DNA from: Microbispora siamensis
Lineage (GTDB): Bacteria; Actinomycetota; Actinomycetes; Streptosporangiales; Streptosporangiaceae
Length of the DNA stretch: 64,000 bases
Assembly: GCF_016863095.1 (NCBI RefSeq)
Contig: NZ_BOOF01000029.1
Span: 1-64,000 of the forward strand
Direction of reading: 5' to 3'
Part shown: positions 33,953-41,516 of the stretch, in pieces
Layout: the number at the start of each line of letters is the position of its first letter
Position numbering within the stretch: the first letter of the stretch is position 1
Made by a program: the position numbers and the translations under genes
Notes under the pieces: model-generated
Told to the model about the DNA's origin: nothing
What the model saw: only the letters and a program-made list of their open reading frames with translations
Databases searched by the model: none

Positions 33953-36010
33953 ATGAGAGGACGCGGCGGGCGCACGGCTGCGGTCTGGGGGACGCTGGCC
34001 CTGTTATCGGCTGTAGGCGTCGCGGCGGCGGGAATGAAGCTGCTGCCCGCCCTGAAGGTCGGTGACGTCGACCCAGTCGGCGCCGCGATCGGCTCGGTAT
34101 CGCTGGTGGTCGCACTCGTGGGGGTGTATCTGGCCGCCCTTGCACAGCGTCCGCCCGCGCCCACCCTCGCCGAGGCCGTCGACCAGTTGGCTCGTGCGGT
34201 GGCCGCGCGCGAGACCGATGCGCGTCGCCAGCTGCTGGGTGGCCATGACCGGACCATCGACGTGGCCTTCGACTTCCGGCCCTCTCCCGCCCACCTGGCC
34301 GCTGGCGCCGGACGGCACAGCCGCCTCAACAAGGTCGTGGACTACTACCATCGGCTGTCTCCCCGCCGCATGGTGGTCACCGGAGCGCCCGGTGCCGGTA
34401 AGACTGTCCTTGCGGTCGAGCTGATCCTGGGACTGATCGAAGCCCGGGACGCTGGCGATGCGGTGCCGGTCCGCATCACCGCCGCCTCCCTCGACACCGA
34501 ACTGCCAATCGTCAAGGCGGTCGAGCAGTGGCTACGCCGCCACCTGCGGCAGGTCTACCAGCTCACCGAGGCGACGGCCCGCGTCCTCGTCGAGAACCGC
34601 CAGGTGACCCCGGTCATCGACGGGCTGGACGAGATGGACACCGGCGAGCGGCCCGGCTACGGCTCCCGCGCCGCACATGTGCTGCTCGCTGTCAACGCCT
34701 ACCAGCACGGTCGGGCCAAGGCCGCGGTCATCCTCACCTGCCGCACCGCCCAGTACGAGGCACTGGAAGAGCTGCGGGTGTGGGCGCACGACGCCGCCCG
34801 GGTGGAGATCGCACCGGTGGACGGCCGGCAGGCTCGGAACTTCCTGACCGCACGGGCCACCGATCCTGCCCGGTGGGAGCCGGTGCTGACCGCGATCGAG
34901 CGCGCCTCGCGCGGGCCGCTGGCCCAAGGCCTGTCCACGCCCTGGCGGCTCACCCTGGCCGCCACCGTCTACGACCAACGCGACTCCGCCGGAGGCTTCG
35001 TTCGCGCCCCCGCAGAGCTGGCCACCATCGGGACCACCCCGGAGCGGGTGCGCGATCATCTGCTGGGCGTGCTTATCCCGGCCGCTGCCGCCCTGACTCC
35101 GCCCCCGGGCGGAGCAGACGTCGAACGGGTGCACCGCTGGCTGGCCGTACTGGCCCGCTACCTCAACACCAACGCCACTACCGGCCGCACTCTAGGCGGC
35201 CGTACCCTGTCCGGCACGGACCTGGTCCTGCACGAGCTGTGGCCGCTGGCTGGCAACCGCCCCCGCCTTGTCAGCATCGCCATCATCGTGGCCGGCACAC
35301 TTGCTGGTGCTGCACTCATGCTGACCTGGGGGGGGTTCTCTCCTTTTCGTCTTGCCGTAACTGGCGCCTACACTGCGACGAACTTTATGTCTGTTTGGGT
35401 GGCGTGGAGGGCCATCTGGCCTAGGACTAAGCGGGTCGACCTACGCCGTCTGCGAACCCCTGCCAGTCGCCGCCAACTTGCGGTCGGGCTCGGGTCCGTG
35501 CTCGTGGTGGCACTCGGGTTCGCGCTGGCGGTGGGAATTCGTGCCGGGCTCGCGGTCGGGGTCATGCTCGTGTCCGGGCTCGTGTTCGGGTTCGTGAACC
35601 GGTTGGTGTTCCGGTTCACTGAGGGAGTGGTCGGAGTCTCAGGACCACTTGATCCGGTGCGCGCCGACCTGGCCTCCGGGCTCGTGTTCGGGCTCGTGGG
35701 AGGCCTCCTTCTTGGGCAAGCGGTAGGGCTTGCGGTCGCGTTCACAGCCGGGGTCGCGGTCGGGCTCGTGTTCGGGCTCGTGTTCGCGCTCATGTTCGGC
35801 CTCGCGGGATCGCGGTACGTAGCGTTGCTGGCCTGTACCCGGCGCTGGAATGCGATCTGGCTGCCCTGGCGGCTCGGCCGATTCCTCAACTGGGCCTACG
35901 AGGCCGGCCTCCTTCGCATTGCTGGAATTGCCTACCAGTTCCGCCACCGAGAACTGCAGGACTACCTCGCTACTCACCCCCTCCCGGATCCTGCCACGGC
36001 GAGATCTTGA
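33953..36010 (+). CDS. NACHT-family NTPase with membrane segments (NLR-like)
   Basis: 685 residues. Two N-terminal membrane helices are followed by a P-loop NTPase with Walker A (VVTGAPGAGKTVLA, about residue 142) and the NACHT-type Walker B with extra acidic residues (VIDGLDEMD, about 221). A helical region and then a long hydrophobic block (residues about 430-640) rich in GLVFGL-type repeats follow. The C-terminal end (YQFRHRELQDYLA) is common in actinobacterial NACHT proteins. Bacterial NACHT proteins are known anti-phage NLR-like ATPases, so defence cargo is plausible, but this membrane type lacks a recognised effector domain. Confidence 0.85.
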   Translation: MRGRGGRTAAVWGTLALLSAVGVAAAGMKLLPALKVGDVDPVGAAIGSVSLVVALVGVYLAALAQRPPAPTLAEAVDQLARAVAARETDARRQLLGGHDRTIDVAFDFRPSPAHLAAGAGRHSRLNKVVDYYHRLSPRRMVVTGAPGAGKTVLAVELILGLIEARDAGDAVPVRITAASLDTELPIVKAVEQWLRRHLRQVYQLTEATARVLVENRQVTPVIDGLDEMDTGERPGYGSRAAHVLLAVNAYQHGRAKAAVILTCRTAQYEALEELRVWAHDAARVEIAPVDGRQARNFLTARATDPARWEPVLTAIERASRGPLAQGLSTPWRLTLAATVYDQRDSAGGFVRAPAELATIGTTPERVRDHLLGVLIPAAAALTPPPGGADVERVHRWLAVLARYLNTNATTGRTLGGRTLSGTDLVLHELWPLAGNRPRLVSIAIIVAGTLAGAALMLTWGGFSPFRLAVTGAYTATNFMSVWVAWRAIWPRTKRVDLRRLRTPASRRQLAVGLGSVLVVALGFALAVGIRAGLAVGVMLVSGLVFGFVNRLVFRFTEGVVGVSGPLDPVRADLASGLVFGLVGGLLLGQAVGLAVAFTAGVAVGLVFGLVFALMFGLAGSRYVALLACTRRWNAIWLPWRLGRFLNWAYEAGLLRIAGIAYQFRHRELQDYLATHPLPDPATARS

Positions 36011-36384
36011 CCGACGGGGAATTGCTCCATGGGGCGACGACACTACGAGGCCCGCATCGGATTGTCCGGCCGGGCCTCGGTACGCCACCGGTTTACGTAC
36101 GTGTGGCGGTCACGTACACGTACACGATGCCGTCGACTTCCCGGCCGGTGCGGCCGAGGAGATGCCGACGAGGGGGTGCCGCGCGCCATGGCGGGCAAGG
36201 TGATCAGGGATAGGCCGACGCAGACAGGTACACGCATCTAGCGTTCTGTCAGTTAGTCTGAACAGGCCGGGTTATGCCCCACGGCATAGGCCCGGATAAG
36301 GGGAGAGGCCCCGACGTACAGGCCTGGAAACCAGTCGGAGCCCCTCCAAGTGCGGCGCTCTGGGCCTTCAGCTAGGCGGCCGTC
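36011..36384. other. gene-free stretch with several hairpins
   Basis: About 370 bp. Perfect small inverted repeats include TATGCC-CCAC-GGCATA and a longer GC-rich stem around 36,300-36,350. They could end transcription from both sides or form part of a cis-acting transfer locus. No coding frame is convincing. Confidence 0.4.
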
Positions 36385-36395
36385 CTAGCTGGGCC
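36362..36395 (-). terminator. hairpin overlapping the stop of a small gene
   Basis: GGGCC-TTCA-GCTAGG-CGGCCGT-CCTAGC-TG-GGCCC forms a nested stem that spans the stop codon of the 45-codon gene transcribed leftward. Confidence 0.5.
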
Positions 36396-36522
36396 CGAGC
36401 ATCCGCAGCGCCGCCTCCACCACGATGAGGACCGCTCGTGCGACGAGCAGGCGCCCCTCAGGCGAATTCAGCGTGTTGCGGCCGAGCGAACTCGGTTTCT
36501 TGCGGCGTCGCGCTCGCGACAT
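36385..36522 (-). CDS. small basic single-span membrane protein
   Basis: A 45-codon gene with ATG 36522 and an AAAGGGG RBS. The product has a very basic N-terminus (MSRARRRKKPSSLGR) and one hydrophobic helix (LLVARAVLIVVEAALRML). Function unknown; AICE-type elements often carry such peptides near transfer genes. Confidence 0.5.
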   Translation of the reverse strand: MSRARRRKKPSSLGRNTLNSPEGRLLVARAVLIVVEAALRMLGPS

Positions 36523-37464
36523 AGGGTTTCCCCTTTCTACAGGCCTCGGGTTGGGGCGAAATCGCCCCGAGATCGCCGTGAGGCCCGTTCCCGGTCGATC
36601 CCATGGGAATACCGACCGAGTTAGACATGTCGCGGTTGTGACGCTGTGAACCAGCGTAATCGCCCCCACCCCCTCAGGTGGCACTACCGGGTTCACTAGT
36701 TGACCCGCTGACGCACGAATATAACGGGCAGATAACGAGGCATGGCATGTGCTGGCACATGCTGGATCGTTCTGGAACGAACTGGCTCACTGTGAAGTGC
36801 TCATTCGTCTCACACGGTGTGACTTAAATCACAGTGGACGGACGAGGCCACTGTCGCACTCATGGTCACTCTGACGTGGGCCCATGCCCTGATTCACGAG
36901 GGGGTGCGGGTCCCGTGCAGTTGGTCCACGGCGGGGAACTGGCCGACGAGGCCGAGCAGCACGGGGCCGGGAGTCGACAGCGGGGTGCTGGCGGCCGACG
37001 GCACGGGGTCGACGGCCAGCGTTTGGCGAAGCGCTTGTCTGGGGGTCAAGGGGCCGTGCGCTCAAATCAGGGCCGTGAGCTGGCCACACGGCCACGGTGG
37101 GCACAGGACGTGATGGTGTCGCTGTAGGAGGTAGAGGGCGTGTCAGTGGGAATCGGGGAGCAGTCCCCCGCCGATTTCTGCCAGGGGCCGGCTACGGGTC
37201 CGAATAAATCCGACGCGGAGCCGAGGGTATTTCTGACCTGGGCAAACGTGAACCGCGGCCTAATAATTCGGGCTCGGCCGAGGGGCTGGCGGCGATAAAT
37301 TCCGACCTGCTGCGCGAGCTGGCGGCCACGGGACCGGGGGAAGGGCTCGCGGTATGGGTCTGATGGGGGTTGAGAGCGCCTCGGCCTGGCCGATTTTCGC
37401 TGGATTACTTGGCGATCAGCTTGGAACGTGGGCGAACCAGCCGTGGCGCGGCAGTATCGGAGTC
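36523..37464. other. ~940-bp gene-poor region with stacked dyads
   Basis: No gene with a good RBS is seen. Notable are two adjacent perfect dyads with the same TG centre, GCATGTGC-TG-GCACATGC (36745-36762) and TCGTTC-TG-GAACGA (36767-36780). A further CACAC-G-GTGTG dyad and a copy of GACGAGGCCACTGT (36841) follow. The region is less GC-rich up to 36,840. A cis-acting locus such as a transfer or replication site, or a divergent promoter, is likely. Confidence 0.5.
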
Positions 37465-37734
37465 GTGACGAACGACGAGCGGCCAGCCGACCGCGTGACC
37501 AGCGAACCGGTAGAGGTAATGGCCTACCTCCATGCGCGGGCGTGGGCCGTCACACGCCGGATGCTCCCTCAACACGAGTGGGAGCCCCACGACGACGACG
37601 AGATCCTGCTCCGCGAGGTCCCCGATGGGCTGCTGGTGACCATCGCCCGCGCCAGCGACCGCGACGACAAGTTCGGCGTGCTCTGGTCGGGCGGCACACT
37701 CGCGGGCTTCTTCGAGCGGATGCTGGTTAGGTGA
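37465..37734 (+). CDS. hypothetical protein
   Basis: About 89 residues from GTG 37465 with ATCGGAG upstream. The sequence is acidic in the middle (HEWEPHDDDEILLREVPDG) and ends GTLAGFFERMLVR. No family is recognised. It lies alone, convergent with the replication genes. An ATG at 37354 would add 37 residues. Confidence 0.4.
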   Translation: MTNDERPADRVTSEPVEVMAYLHARAWAVTRRMLPQHEWEPHDDDEILLREVPDGLLVTIARASDRDDKFGVLWSGGTLAGFFERMLVR

Positions 37735-37805
37735 ACAAGCCGGGTGCCTACGACTACGCGGCTTATCCCGTGCAGGTGCCGCCGACGGCCTGACCTATTT
37801 CCGAC

Positions 37806-38279
37806 CTACAGCTGGGGTGGAGCGTCGTCCACCAGGCCGCGCCAGAACTGCGCGTGATGCTTTGGGCCCGCTGGCGGTCCGCTCGGCCGGTGCGCGTCCG
37901 GCATCGGCTGCGGCGCGGGCTCCTCCAGGTCGGCCGCCCATTCCTTCAAACGCTGGACCGACGGACGGCGCCGGATCTGGAAGACGTACGTCCCAGGCAT
38001 GCGACCCTTTCGGGTCTCCCCCAGCCAACCGTGCAGCTCCCGCACGTACCCGTTGATTTCGGCGACGGTCCGGCCGGTGTGGCGCTGGAGCTGCTCCAGC
38101 GCCACTTCGACCTCATCGTGTCCCTCGGCCAGCCGAACCAGGAGGAGCCAGAACACGACGGCACCGTCCGACAGGGTGCCATCGATCAACTCCAGCGGAA
38201 CGACGAGATAGCCGTCGTCGGGGAACGTGACCGCCGAGAAGGGCAAGGCTGGAAAGGCCGACGGCATGTTGCTGGTCAC
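37806..38279 (-). CDS. hypothetical protein coupled to dnaB
   Basis: 157 residues. The N-terminal half (GYLVVPLELIDGTLSDGAVVFWLLLVRLAEGHDEV, then QRHTGRTVAEINGYVRELHGW) looks like a winged-helix domain of the kind found in replication initiators. The C-terminal third is Pro-rich. It overlaps the dnaB stop by 4 bp, so it is translated after DnaB and probably acts in element replication, for example as a helicase loader or regulator. That role is inferred. Confidence 0.6.
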   Translation of the reverse strand: MTSNMPSAFPALPFSAVTFPDDGYLVVPLELIDGTLSDGAVVFWLLLVRLAEGHDEVEVALEQLQRHTGRTVAEINGYVRELHGWLGETRKGRMPGTYVFQIRRRPSVQRLKEWAADLEEPAPQPMPDAHRPSGPPAGPKHHAQFWRGLVDDAPPQL

Positions 38280-39634
38280 GTCAGGCCGCCCCTCGTCTCC
38301 TCGTTCCTCGCCATGTCGGCCGCGCGGGCGTAGTGCCCCTGGAACGCCACGGCGACCGTGCCCGTCGGCCCGTTCCGGTTCTTGCCGACGATCAGGCTCA
38401 GCTCGCCCGCCCGTTCCTCGTCATCGCGGTGCAGCAGGATCACGACGTCGGCGTCCTGCTCCAAGCTGCCCGACTCGCGAAGGTCGGAGACCTGCGGGCG
38501 CTTGTCGGCTCGCATCTCCACGGCGCGGTTAAGCTGGGCAAGGACGACCACGGGGACGTTGAACTCGCGGGCCAGGAGCTTGATGTTGCGCGACAGCTCG
38601 GACACTTCGACCTGCCGGTTCTCGGGTGTCCGACGGCCGCCGGCCGGGGTTCGCATGAGCTGCAGGTAGTCGATGATGACCAGCCGGGCCGGGCCGGTGT
38701 CGCGGCGGGCCATCTTCCGCAGCTCGGCGCGGATCCGGTCGACGGTGACGTTCGGGGTGTCGTCAATCACGAGGTGCGCGTGCTTGGCCAGCTTCGGGGC
38801 CATGTCGGAGAACTTCGCCCACTCGGCCTCGGTGAGCTTCCGGTCCTGCAGCCGCTTGAGGTCAATCCGGCACTCGGCGGCGAGGAGCCGCAGCGACAGC
38901 TCGCGGCGGGACATCTCCAGCGATGCCATGTAGACGGGCAGGCCGTGCCGGATGGCGGCGTGCCGCGCGACGTCCAGGGCGACGACGCTCTTACCCGTGG
39001 CAGGCCTGGCGCCCACGATGGCCATCTGGCCAGGCTTGAGGCCTCCCAGAAGGTCGTCCAGGTCCCGATAGGGCAGAGGGACCCGATCATCGTCTGCGCC
39101 GTTCTCCAGCCAATCCAGGGCGTCCCAGACCAACGTGTCGAGCGCGGTCGCCTCGTCCCCGCCGGGTTCCTGCGTGATCAGGTCCTCGTGGGCGCGACCG
39201 ATCAGGCCCTCGATCTCGTCGGGGTCCCCGCTGTACCCGTACTCAGCGATCCTCGTGCCCACGCTGACGAGCCTGCGGAGCTGGGCCTGGCCCTTCACGA
39301 GCCGGGCGTAGTACGCGGCGTTGGCGGCCGTCGGGACCGTAGCCGTCAGCGTGTGGAGGTACGGGCCCCCGCCGACGCGCGCCGAATCGCCTGCCCGGGT
39401 CAGCGCGTCCAGGACCGTCACGGGGTCGACAGCCTCACCCTCGCGGTTGAGCCGCAGGATGGTCTCGTAGATGAGCTGGTGCGCCGGGCGGTAGAAGTCG
39501 GCCGGCTGGAGGATGCCCGCCACCTCGTCCACGTGGCCGGGGCTGATGAGCAGGCCGCCGAGCACGGACATCTCGGCCTCGACGTTGTGGGGCAGGGAAC
39601 GGGCGAAGGTGGCCTCGGGGGCTTCGGCGGTCAC
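38276..39634 (-). CDS. dnaB: replicative DNA helicase DnaB
   Basis: 452 residues. The N-terminal DnaB domain (HNVEAEMSVLGGLLISP) and RecA-like motor (Walker A GARPATGKSV, then MASLEMSRRELSLRLL, Walker B LVIIDYLQLM, VVVLAQLNR and the DNA-binding loop region) are complete. It would unwind DNA for autonomous replication of the excised element. GTG 39634 overlaps the TGA of the initiator gene (GTGA); longer in-frame starts would run through that gene's coding region. Confidence 0.93.
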   Translation of the reverse strand: MTAEAPEATFARSLPHNVEAEMSVLGGLLISPGHVDEVAGILQPADFYRPAHQLIYETILRLNREGEAVDPVTVLDALTRAGDSARVGGGPYLHTLTATVPTAANAAYYARLVKGQAQLRRLVSVGTRIAEYGYSGDPDEIEGLIGRAHEDLITQEPGGDEATALDTLVWDALDWLENGADDDRVPLPYRDLDDLLGGLKPGQMAIVGARPATGKSVVALDVARHAAIRHGLPVYMASLEMSRRELSLRLLAAECRIDLKRLQDRKLTEAEWAKFSDMAPKLAKHAHLVIDDTPNVTVDRIRAELRKMARRDTGPARLVIIDYLQLMRTPAGGRRTPENRQVEVSELSRNIKLLAREFNVPVVVLAQLNRAVEMRADKRPQVSDLRESGSLEQDADVVILLHRDDEERAGELSLIVGKNRNGPTGTVAVAFQGHYARAADMARNEETRGGLT

Positions 39635-40608
39635 TGGGCGACTCCCACGGCGGTGTAGCGGTGGCTCAGGGGGTTGCAGCGGGGGCAGTAGTAGACCTGG
39701 CCCTGGTCGTTCTCGCGGGTGCGGTCGTGGTCGTCGCACTCGCCGCACCAATCCGGCATCTCCCGGCGGGCGGGCTTGGAGGGCTCGCTGGCGGCCTGGA
39801 CGCGGCCGAGGTAGTCGCGCAGCTCGTCATCGCTGATCCGCAGGACGTAGCGGGTCCAGGTCTTGACGGGCTGCTTACGGTCGGCCGCTTCCTTGTCAAT
39901 CAGGGCGACGATGGCGCGAGCCTGGTCCCTGTCGATGCCGATCTGCCTGTCAACGATGTGCCGAGCGGCGCGCTCGGTCGGGAGGTCGACCACGGGGCCC
40001 GTCGGGTTGTTGGTCGTCTCCCCCTTGACGATCTCATCCTCCTCCTCGTGCCCGTGCGGCGCGTCAGGTGCGCTCACAGAGGAAGAGGAGATCTTCCTGG
40101 GGTTGTTCGAGGATTCTTCGGGGGTCGTACACGACCCCCCGCTCGGACGTACATGACCCCCCGCTCGGACGTACATGACCCCCCGCTCGGACTGCGGGGG
40201 GTCGTACATGACCCCCCGCTCATCGGGGTTATCCGCAGACTCGGGGGTGACGGGGGGTCGCACATGACCCCCCGTGCTGGCGGGCGACTCGTACGCGGGG
40301 CGCTTGCGCTCCATCGCGAGGTCGTAGACAGTCGGCCGCTTGTCGCCGCGCAGGTGCTTGGTGAGGTTCTGGTCGCCGAGCCGGATCAGGTCGCGCTGCA
40401 GCAGGACCTCAAGGTCGCGCTTGACCTGCTTCGGGGACTTACGTGCGTACCAGGCGAGGTGGTCCTTGCTCGGGTACGCACCAAGCCCGTTCTCGTCCGT
40501 GTGCTTGGCGAGCCCGATGAGGGTGGCGAGAGCGCTCGCCGGGACGTCGGGGGCGGCGTTGATGGCCCACAGGACGCCGGGGAGGCTGAGCCAGTCGTCG
40601 GCGGCCAT
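39631..40608 (-). CDS. winged-helix replication initiator with internal iterons
   Basis: 325 residues. The N-terminus (LPGVLWAINAAPDVPASALATLIGLAKH, then PSKDHLAWYARKSPKQVKRDLEVLLQRDLIRLG) is a winged-helix domain as in phage and plasmid replisome organisers. The centre (about residues 115-165) is encoded by an array of 22-bp repeats and is low-complexity. The C-terminus has a zinc-ribbon pattern (WCGECDDHD and YYCPRCNPL). It is co-translated with dnaB. The layout recalls lambda O, whose gene contains the origin, next to a helicase-loading function. Confidence 0.8.
   Translation of the reverse strand: MAADDWLSLPGVLWAINAAPDVPASALATLIGLAKHTDENGLGAYPSKDHLAWYARKSPKQVKRDLEVLLQRDLIRLGDQNLTKHLRGDKRPTVYDLAMERKRPAYESPASTGGHVRPPVTPESADNPDERGVMYDPPQSERGVMYVRAGGHVRPSGGSCTTPEESSNNPRKISSSSVSAPDAPHGHEEEDEIVKGETTNNPTGPVVDLPTERAARHIVDRQIGIDRDQARAIVALIDKEAADRKQPVKTWTRYVLRISDDELRDYLGRVQAASEPSKPARREMPDWCGECDDHDRTRENDQGQVYYCPRCNPLSHRYTAVGVAQ
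40119..40275. repeat. iteron array, candidate replication origin inside the initiator gene
   Basis: Three contiguous 22-bp direct repeats (CATGACCCCCCGCTCGGACG plus TA, with small changes) occupy 40130-40151, 40152-40173 and 40174-40195. Partial copies start at 40207 and 40263. Three inverted repeats GGGGGTC-N6-GACCCCC lie at about 40120-40140, 40195-40219 and 40251-40275. Since 22 is not a multiple of three, each copy is read in a different frame, so the repeats are conserved as DNA, not protein. Confidence 0.75.
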
Positions 40609-40705
40609 CAGGCGCTCACCGCCACGAAGGTGGCGGGCTGACGCCCGGGAAGTTCAGAACGGGGGGGCAATGGGGTATCCTAACTAGCGGTATTCAACTA
40701 GTGCG

Positions 40706-40717
40706 TTTCGAGAGGTC
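40706..40717. promoter_or_regulatory. repeated motif TTTCGAGAGGTC upstream of the initiator gene
   Basis: TTTCGAGAGGTC lies about 100 bp before the initiator start. Its exact reverse complement is at 41040-41051, upstream of the small XRE-type regulator. Shared operator sites for that regulator are the simplest reading. Confidence 0.45.
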
Positions 40718-40745
40718 GGGCGGCCAGGCCCGGCCTTTCGGCTTT

Positions 40746-40988
40746 TCAGGGGGTAGTGGCCTGCGCCTCAGTGGCGGGCCGCACGTACAGCTCCTCAATG
40801 GACACGCCGAACATGCGGGCAATGCCGGGGAGAAACGGGGTCGACGGCTGGCGCGATCCCGTGTCCCACTGGTGCACCACCTTCCTGTCGACGTTGAGCG
40901 CCCGGTATACGTCGGGCCGGGTAAATCCGTGAGCCAACCTCAGCTGACGAAAATCGATCCGATGCCTGTGCGTCGTGGGGGTCGACAT
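40746..40988 (-). CDS. XRE-family regulator
   Basis: 80 residues. The HTH segment FRQLRLAHGFTRPDVYRALN-VDRKVVHQWDTGSRQP is typical of XRE repressors, with a C-terminal arm (LPGIARMFGVSIEELYV). A GAGAGGT RBS precedes ATG. Lying immediately upstream of the replication genes, it probably controls copy or activation of the element, with TTTCGAGAGGTC motifs as candidate operators. Confidence 0.8.
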   Translation of the reverse strand: MSTPTTHRHRIDFRQLRLAHGFTRPDVYRALNVDRKVVHQWDTGSRQPSTPFLPGIARMFGVSIEELYVRPATEAQATTP

Positions 40989-41039
40989 TCAAATACCTCT
41001 CGGTGCTACCTGCGAAAACACGTTTTGTGAGGCCGTTTC

Positions 41040-41151
41040 GACCTCTCGAAAATGACGTTAGCGGAATTACGCCGTCAATCGATCACCGCCTACCAACTCG
41101 CTCGTTTAAATCCCAACTCCAAGGGCCTGAATTTCGCCATGGGCGTAATTC
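41040..41151. promoter_or_regulatory. AT-richer regulatory region upstream of the XRE gene
   Basis: It contains GACCTCTCGAAA (41040-41051) and a 10-bp perfect inverted repeat GAATTACGCC/GGCGTAATTC (41064-41073 and 41142-41151). It is much less GC-rich than its neighbours, as expected for a promoter-operator region. Confidence 0.45.
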
Positions 41152-41185
41152 AAAGAATTGTGTGAGTGGGAAATCGGCCAGGCGG

Positions 41186-41368
41186 TCAGCGGGTGCTGAT
41201 CTCGCCCTTGCGGTCGCAGCGCGGGCAGGGCCGGTACCGCCCGGCCCACATGCCGGACCTGAGCACGCCCGTGCCCTTGCACGTCGGGCAGACCTTGAGC
41301 GGGTTGCGCTTGCGGGAGATGGCAGCGATCACCAGGGCGGCGACCAGGAGGGCGATGAACAGCTCCAT
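41186..41368 (-). CDS. small membrane protein with DnaJ-type zinc-ribbon
   Basis: 60 residues: a hydrophobic helix (MELFIALLVAALVIAAI) then two Cys pairs in CPTCKGTGVLRSGMW and CPRCDRKGE, the CxxCxGxG style of DnaJ zinc domains. Such small proteins are regularly found beside the FtsK/TraB gene of actinomycete conjugative elements. ATG 41368 has AAAGGA upstream. Confidence 0.7.
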   Translation of the reverse strand: MELFIALLVAALVIAAISRKRNPLKVCPTCKGTGVLRSGMWAGRYRPCPRCDRKGEISTR

Positions 41369-41384
41369 GGGGGGGAGTCCTTTC

Positions 41385-41414
41385 CAGCCTCCAGGGGGGC
41401 CTGGAGGCTGTTTT
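41385..41414 (+). terminator. hairpin with T-tract, plus-strand orientation
   Basis: CAGCCTCCA pairs with TGGAGGCTG (9 bp) followed by TTTT. It lies between the FtsK-like gene and the small membrane gene but is oriented to stop plus-strand transcripts, so it may block antisense transcription into the transfer operon. Confidence 0.5.
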
Positions 41415-41516
41415 AGGGGGTGTTTCAGAAGGGCCAACTGGCCCTACCTCGCAGCTCAGGAGGGGGTAGACCCCTGGTAGGCCCTTCTGGGGAGGTAGGG
41501 GGGCCTGGTAGGGGCT

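Noticed and set aside
36829-37127. Overlapping short ORFs on both strands
   Set aside because: None has an RBS or protein-like composition, and they overlap one another antisense.
40119-40285. CRISPR array
   Set aside because: Repeats are contiguous 22-bp units without spacers and lie inside a coding region, so they are iterons, not CRISPR. No cas genes are present.
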